Assembly: GCA_963580285.1 (NCBI GenBank)
Contig: OY757011.1
Coordinates: 120,024,440-120,088,439 of the forward strand
DNA from: Lucinisca nassula
Lineage: Eukaryota > Mollusca > Bivalvia > Lucinida > Lucinidae
Reading direction: 5' to 3'
DNA: 64,000 nucleotides
This document shows, in pieces, positions 58,980-64,000 of the stretch. The notes beneath the pieces were generated by a model. The model was not told where the DNA came from. It did no database searches and saw nothing but the letters and a program-made list of their open reading frames with translations. Within the stretch, counting starts at the first letter, position 1. Every line of letters begins with the position of its first letter. Position numbers and translations under genes: made by a program.

Positions 58980-59168
58980 GTTTGAAGGCCGACACCATCG
59001 CCAAACCAACATCCGAGTACCGAAATAGAAGTGAAGGCAATTATCAGGAATCGATATAATTATCTAATACCTCCTATCCAAGATACAAAGGGAAAGAAAC
59101 ACATACCCACAATGAAAACGTCACGAGCGGAAAGCCAAAAGGGCAGTTACTTGCCCACAATATGGCCC
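58980..59168 (+). repeat. Repeat G2, 5' part
   Basis: GAAGTGAAGGCAATTATCAG, GAATCGATATAATTATCTAA, GGAAAGCCAAAAGGGCAGTT. Confidence 0.6.
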
Positions 59169-59169
59169 A

Positions 59170-59650
59170 ATGATTATACCAACACAGCGCGCCTATTTAG
59201 GCAATGAAAAATAACTGCGTTTCATTATACAACAAATCACGGCAAGGAAGAGCGGGACGATTGACGTCATTAATAACTGCGATTTTATGACGTCACTAGT
59301 CGATTTCCTTGACGTTAGACGGTGCAACGTCATATTCTAGCATCGAAAACGTTAGAAAAGGATATAAATGCATGTGTTTCAGTCAATGATTTGAGCGGGA
59401 TTTCTTCTAACAATGGCGAAAAGTTGTGAGATTTTGAAGGAAACAACAGCATTATGGCCGATTTTCAGCCTGTTAGAATCGAAATAGATCAGCTCTAGTT
59501 TGTGATTTGTTGAGTAATAATCAAAGTTTGTCGGTAAGTTGTAAGTAGACAAATCACGCGCGCTACGTGCTCGTGATTTGTCTACTTTACAACTGACCTC
59601 CAAACTGTGATTTAGTAGTCAACAAATCACAGTTAGAGCAGATTTATTTC
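59170..59650 (+). repeat. Family D, complete: CRE-type flank plus hairpin
   Basis: GATTGACGTCATTAATAACT and TATGACGTCACTAGTCGATT are followed by the hairpin 59486-59645: GATCAGCTCTAGTTTGTGAT..GTAAGTAGACAAATCACG and CGTGATTTGTCTACTTTACA..CAAATCACAGTTAGAGCAG. Same layout, inverted, at 25606-26010. Confidence 0.7.
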
Positions 59651-59737
59651 ACAATTAAAAATAATCTAGATGCAAAGACGAATTAAAGCAATAACAAAGC
59701 ACGGCAGATGAACCGGTTTGTCAGACTTTTTTTCTGT

Positions 59738-59772
59738 ATGTGTGTGTGTGTGTGGTGGGGGGGGGGGGGTCG
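59738..59772. repeat. TG microsatellite and G run
   Basis: TGTGTGTGTGTGTGTGG, then twelve G with one T near. Confidence 0.9.
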
Positions 59773-60010
59773 GCTAAAAACGATTTTACGTGGAACAACG
59801 ACGAGGACTCGACAGCATAATAGAACTGAAATGCTGAAGTAAAAAAAAAAAAATGGACTCCGGTTGGCCTGACCAGAGACAGAGCATCAGGCACCAACCG
59901 ACATTTCTTAAAAAGGCTCCAGGCTGGAACCCTAATCGAATCGGATGCCCGACCCGCCGGCGTGCAGGGAAGCAAATTTATCAACCGTGAAATAGATTTT
60001 ACGAAACAGA
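59773..60010 (+). repeat. Repeat G2, 3' part
   Basis: GGACTCGACAGCATAATAGA, CTGAAATGCTGAAG, GGCCTGACCAGAGACAGAGC, AGGCTCCAGGCTGGAACCCT; compare 51471-51560. Confidence 0.55.
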
Positions 60011-60119
60011 GTACTGCAATCAGTGCAAGCATTATTTTTTTCTAAATTTATATGCTAGAGACACCATACAATTCAGGTTTCGGAGTCAAACTGTTGGCTT
60101 TCGTTTACTCCAGCATTTC

Positions 60120-60325
60120 AGTTTTTTCATGCTATTGAGTCCTTAGCGTTGTTGTTTGACTTTTATGTTCTCGGAGATGTAGCACGGATTAGTTAGGAAG
60201 CTTTTATGCGGACTGAACGAATTATTTTTCTGAGCTACGACAGAAGTAAGGGCGAGGATTATTGTGACCACGCAAAGCCGATTTTAGCCCCCCCCCCCCA
60301 CCACCCCCACCCCCCCCCCCCCCCG
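60120..60325 (-). repeat. Repeat G2, inverted, ending in poly-C
   Basis: GGAGATGTAGCACGGATTAG, GCGGACTGAACGAATTATTT, CGACAGAAGTAAGGGCGAGG, then CCCC runs over 60287-60325. Confidence 0.6.
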
Positions 60326-60540
60326 CCCCTCAAGCAAGTAACGTTTTGTTGCGTTATATTTGTCCGTCTTTAACTTTGGTGTCTTGGGTTGAAGGTAAAA
60401 GTAATTACCTCGATCCATGGTCATTACCTTTACTTCTATTTTGAGCCAGATTGGTCTTCCCAGTCCTCGGACAATTCCTACTATGTAAGTATGAAAAACA
60501 AAACAACAACAACACAATTAACTAAAAGCGGAGCACATCT
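60326..60540. other. No feature recognised
   Basis: Spacer; AAACAACAACAACAC run at 60500. Confidence 0.3.
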
Positions 60541-60740
60541 ACCACGTTAACACGTCCGTGTAATGAACCCCCCTGCAAATCCCACTTTATATACAGAACA
60601 CCGGGATTTACTGGATTTATTGTTGTCTTTTCTTTTTTCTTCTTCAAAATATTGGTTGGGCGTACTCCTTAGAACCGCATCAAAAAGGAGTTTTTAACGA
60701 GTACCTATAGCCAATGTTTTCAGAATCAATACGCAGTATC
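60541..60740 (+). repeat. HP-B, diverged
   Basis: CCACGTTAACACGTCCGTGT, ATCCCACTTTATATACAG, TACTCCTTAGAACCGCATCA, AAAGGAGTTTTTAACGAGTA. Confidence 0.65.
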
Positions 60741-60817
60741 AACCCCAGACCCCATTATCATCCCGAGAACTGATAATGATCGAGGGGTAATATTGCGGGC
60801 AATAACAAATACCCCAT

Positions 60818-61096
60818 CATTACGAAAACCCACCTATACAAATGCATTGTAAACTTTACCATCGAAAAAAAGAAAAATTTTAGATGAAAACTTATGATAT
60901 TTTTCTTATTTCTTTCCAAAATATAGATTGTGGGCACTCGTTAGAACCGCCTCATCGAGGCGGTTCTAACGAGTACCCACAATCTATATTTTAGAGCAGA
61001 AATAAGCAAATAAGGTTTACCCCTGTAAACCCCAGTTTCACTGTATAAAATTGGGGTTCAAGGGGGTCAAATTTATATAGGCGTGTTTTCGGGATG
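60818..61096 (-). repeat. HP-A, complete, best-preserved arms
   Basis: CATTACGAAAACCCACCTAT to GGCGTGTTTTCGGGATG. AAAATATAGATTGTGGGCAC..GTTAGAACCGCCTC and its complement pair almost without mismatch. Confidence 0.85.
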
Positions 61097-61430
61097 TCAT
61101 AAGGTGTTTATCCTACCTCTTTTCTGTAGTTTAAGGGTGGATTGCCATATTTACATATTGACAGATCCGTCAAAATATTGTTGCTTTATGTAAATTTATT
61201 AGTGTGTGCTTTCTCAGCTGAAACCTCTCTAAAACGCCTTTCTCTCTCTCTCCGAGAATGCTTTCTCACAGGCACTCGATTCCTACAAATTGATATTAGA
61301 TTGAAGGTTCGTTTTGTATGGGTCTAACATTCTGATAGTAGTTTTAACATCCGTTCAACTTGCTGTTGCTGTTGAACGTTCATTTTAGGGGACGTTGGGC
61401 GAAGAGAAAATGTTTATCTTGCTCCACTGG
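61097..61430. other. No feature recognised
   Basis: A 61-codon frame has no recognisable character. Confidence 0.35.
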
Positions 61431-61665
61431 CATCATGTGAACAAGTCCGTGGATGAGCAAACCAAATAAACCCCACTGTATGTAGAGAAACCTGGAGTTT
61501 CCGTGGGTGTACATTATATTTCTTATTTCTGCTCCAAGACATAGGTTGAATAAGGCGTTTCGAATGAGTACCCTTAGCCTATGTTTGCAGTAAAATTAAG
61601 AAAACTATCACGGATTTTCATCAGTAAAGGAGCCATTTTGGAGATGAGCAAAATGCACTAAATAA
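61431..61665 (+). repeat. HP-B, centre reduced
   Basis: CATCATGTGAACAAGTCCGT, CCAAGACATAGGTTGAATAA, GAGTACCCTTAGCCTATGTT, GGAGCCATTTTGGAGATGAG; right end missing. Confidence 0.7.
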
Positions 61666-62325
61666 CAGTTTAAACTGCATTGAAGTATCCTATCTCAACA
61701 GCGAATCATGCCAGAATGATACAAATTAAATATATAATATGAATAAAGATTATCTTTAACAAAGGTTGAGGACTCAACAGCAGAACAGAACAAAACCACT
61801 AGTTAGATCAAGGTCAAGCAAACTCCAGAGCTGTATTGAGTGAAATGCCTTTTTAAAAACCCAATACAATGAATTTATATCTCCTATTTTCATTTTTCAG
61901 AAGAACAACTTGATACAACTATTCAAATTATTATGAGAAAAAAAAAACTTTAGAGTCGAAAAGCAATGTGGTTTAATGATGTTAATTTAAAAATGGGAAG
62001 TGGAATTTAGATTTTCAAAAAATTCTTTCGGGTTTTTCAAGTCTACACCTGACCAATACCACTCCGAGAACAGACTGTACTACAACATTCCTGGAAACAC
62101 TCTTTCACAGCTACGAAAGCACTATTTTACATTTGTAGCCATCTTGGATAGAAAAGGGGACTGACGACATTCGTTTGTAGGTATCTATTCGTTTGTAGGT
62201 ATCCTGTTAATTTCGGGATCTAAATCAAATGAAGACTTGTTTTTGGTCGATGATGTGCACTATGCAGAAAAACAGACATTAAACCTTCACGCGAACCAAA
62301 CAAATACTTGTTTGAACCACTGTGA
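61666..62325. other. No feature recognised
   Basis: CATTCGTTTGTAGGTATC is repeated in tandem at about 62169-62205; otherwise nothing seen. Confidence 0.35.
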
Positions 62326-62745
62326 AAGTGAGGGTTGGGATCCCGTAAAAATAACTTAAACCCACCAGTAGTTTTTACTGATCGTTCCAATTCGGTGCCT
62401 CTGCTGTGGTTCCTTCGTGTTTTGTGTTGGTGGTTCTTATTCTTTCCCTAATCGTATAAGTTGTTACGTTGAATATTCCGATTCTTCCCCCTTTTTGGTT
62501 GTTCATTTTAGTTACTTTTGTCTTTCCAGTTTAATGTTTGTCATGTTGGTGATTCTGAATCTTTACCCCATTATGTATATTGCTCCTTTTCAGCTAGGTT
62601 TGGATATTCTGAGTCACCATCTGGTTGGAAAAGAGCTGCTGATTCGGCTTACCTGTTGTCCTTTTTGTTTACTGTCGCCACACTGTGTTTCGACTTCTTT
62701 ACCTAATGATATTGTGTAATTTATTTGGTATCTGATTGTATCAGT
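62326..62745 (-). repeat. Repeat G
   Basis: GAAAGTGAGGGTTGGGATCC, AGTTTTTACTGATCGTTCC, CTGCTGTGGTTCCTTCGTG, GCTGCTGATTCGGCTTACC: complement of 42585-42960. Open frames on the + strand are not gene-like. Confidence 0.55.
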
Positions 62746-63107
62746 GCTAGATCGTTTCTCTTTTTAAGTTACATAACAATATCAAGAACTAAAATTTAGA
62801 AAGGTTTCCTACAGTATCTATCATTGCAACAATAAGGTGTTGCAGGACTTAGCTCTTGTCCAAAATTCGTCTTCTCATCTACATAAAGGCGTGTTTGGTG
62901 GAAATGAAAATAAAAATACCCAGGCACGTTGAAATGCCAGCAGAGAAGTAGGTCTTCACCGTGCTTTATCTCAAATCATTGACCAGCGAAGTCATCTAGA
63001 GCGTGACCAATCTCTTGTTCAATTTTACCTGGTCGCACCAACAAAGAGTAATCCAACAAGAGAGTATGGTGTCCTTAATCACTCACCTAAGTCATTTGTA
63101 GCCTAAA
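62746..63107. other. No feature recognised
   Basis: No frame or family match seen. Confidence 0.35.
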
Positions 63108-63405
63108 GTTTGTTTGTATTGGAGTCTAACATCCCAGTCAACACTATTTAAGGTCATTTTTGAGCCGACCAGTTTACCTATCCACACTTGTCCTGGGTAG
63201 GCTTAACCATAAGCGTTTAACCAGTACACTGCACATTCTTTAGCCAGAACTGACAACTGCCCTTCTTGAATCAGCGGAAGGGAGAGAAGGGAAAAGATTT
63301 CATGATCAATCTCCACGAAAGAATTTTGCCGACCCCGACAGGTATCGAACCCGCGTCCTCCTGATCACCAGTCAGACGCGTATCCGACTGAGCTACCGAG
63401 GCCTG
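63108..63405 (-). mobile_element. SINE-2, nearly complete
   Basis: Minus strand: GGCCTCGGTAGCTCAGTCGG..GGGTTCGATACCTGTCGGGG, GTCAGTTCTGGCTAAAGAAT, TGCAGTGTACTGGTTAAACG, AAATGACCTTAAATAGTGTT, GACTGGGATGTTAGACTCCA. Confidence 0.8.
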
Positions 63406-63764
63406 CCTTGTAGCCTATAGAGTGTACAAATACGTGTAAAGAAATTAGTCCTGGTGAGAAAGTTTTTGACCCGATATGACCCATATTCCTACTTAACAAA
63501 TATTCTCACTGCACTACCGTCTTATCAAAACAAACAATCTGGTTAAGTTTCAAGAAGACTGAAGCCAAACTATAACCCCTAGAGAGAGAATAAGGTTTTG
63601 AAGAAATATCACCTAGTGGCCAACATTTTATATGGCATGATCCATTGTCAAACTCAACTGACATTTCATCAAGACAATCATTCTGGTAAAATGTCGTGAA
63701 GATCAATGCAAAAATATAGCCTCTGTAGAAAAAAAGGTGTAAACTACAGTATGTTAAGCATAAT
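63406..63764. other. No feature recognised
   Basis: A 90-codon minus-strand frame at 63778-63506 has no recognisable domain and no splice context I trust. Confidence 0.3.
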
Positions 63765-64000
63765 AGAAATGGTGGCAATGATCAGGAATCGATACAATTA
63801 ACCAACAGCTCTCATCAGAGACACCAAATGGAAAGAAGCACAGACATGAAACAGCCACACCCTAATGGAAACACCAGTAGCGAAAAGCCAAAATGACGAT
63901 TACTTGTCTATCCAAAACAAAATAATATAAGCGATACAAACACTCAAAGACAAACCATAACAAAATTAAACCGCAACAGAAGAACCACCTTGGAACGGTC
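63765..64000 (+). repeat. Repeat G2, cut by the window end
   Basis: GTGGCAATGATCAGGAATCG, ACCAACAGCTCTCATCAGAG, GCCAAAATGACGATTACTTG, AACCGCAACAGAAGAACCAC. Confidence 0.65.

Noticed and set aside
62417..62719. 100-codon + strand frame
   Set aside because: It is repeat G; the other copy at 42585-42960 has the corresponding frame broken.
63506..63778. 90-codon minus-strand frame
   Set aside because: Low-complexity hydrophobic start, no domain, and it runs into repeat G2.

Overview
The window is eukaryotic nuclear DNA, most likely from a mollusc and probably a bivalve. It has a spliced gene with canonical GT/AG introns, two APE-type LINEs, two mariner copies, several tRNA-headed SINE families and many small inverted-repeat elements. 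The bivalve reading rests on my memory of similar repeats (the 'TTTGCAAACAGTGTAGGCCC' palindrome, SINEs ending 'ACGTTAAACCTCAAATC', 160-170 bp arrays inside mobile elements) and was not checked against any database.

The one host gene I can support is on the + strand in four coding exons (26648-26805, 30036-30166, 39269-39413, 43690-43888). The exons join in one open frame to a 210-residue secreted protein with a signal peptide, 14 cysteines in the mature part and four N-glycosylation sequons. Its introns (3.2, 9.1 and 4.3 kb) are packed with mobile DNA; intron 2 holds a whole LINE and intron 3 a mariner.

Layout: 223-5660 LINE-1 (minus strand, broken). 5755-10950 hairpin elements and SINEs, some nested. 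11101-12084 GC-rich TIR element with a TATA box. 12180-14741 more hairpin elements. 14754-15838 a TAA-flanked element with helically spaced ACGA motifs and a TATA box. 16074-19262 a 3 kb block between inverted repeats, holding a SINE split by a mariner. 19797-22421 a SINE split by a hairpin element, then an array of CRE-containing repeats (family C). 23283-25275 an element with about ten 165-bp internal repeats. 26366-43888 the gene and its introns. 44577-45852 a second element with internal tandem repeats. 46172-48256 hairpin, TIR and foldback elements. 48280-64000 SINEs, hairpin elements and dispersed repeats (G, G2, H, E, D), with no gene recognised.

Most of the sequence is the residue of a few families. 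HP is a 250-285 bp element whose ends read CATYACGAAAACAC and whose middle is a palindrome of CTCGTTAGAACCGCCTC and its complement. HP-A copies (end CACGCCTATA) and HP-B copies (ends ACAAGTCCGTGAA and GTGTTATCGTAATG) together number over 30. '+' for an HP copy means the short inner hairpin (CCCCACTTT..AAACTGGGG) lies on the left. SINE-1 is about 300 bp and ends in CAAA repeats. SINE-2 to SINE-6 have tRNA-like heads. Family C carries TGACGTCA-type sites. Coordinates of repeats are read by eye; truncated ends may be off by tens of bases.
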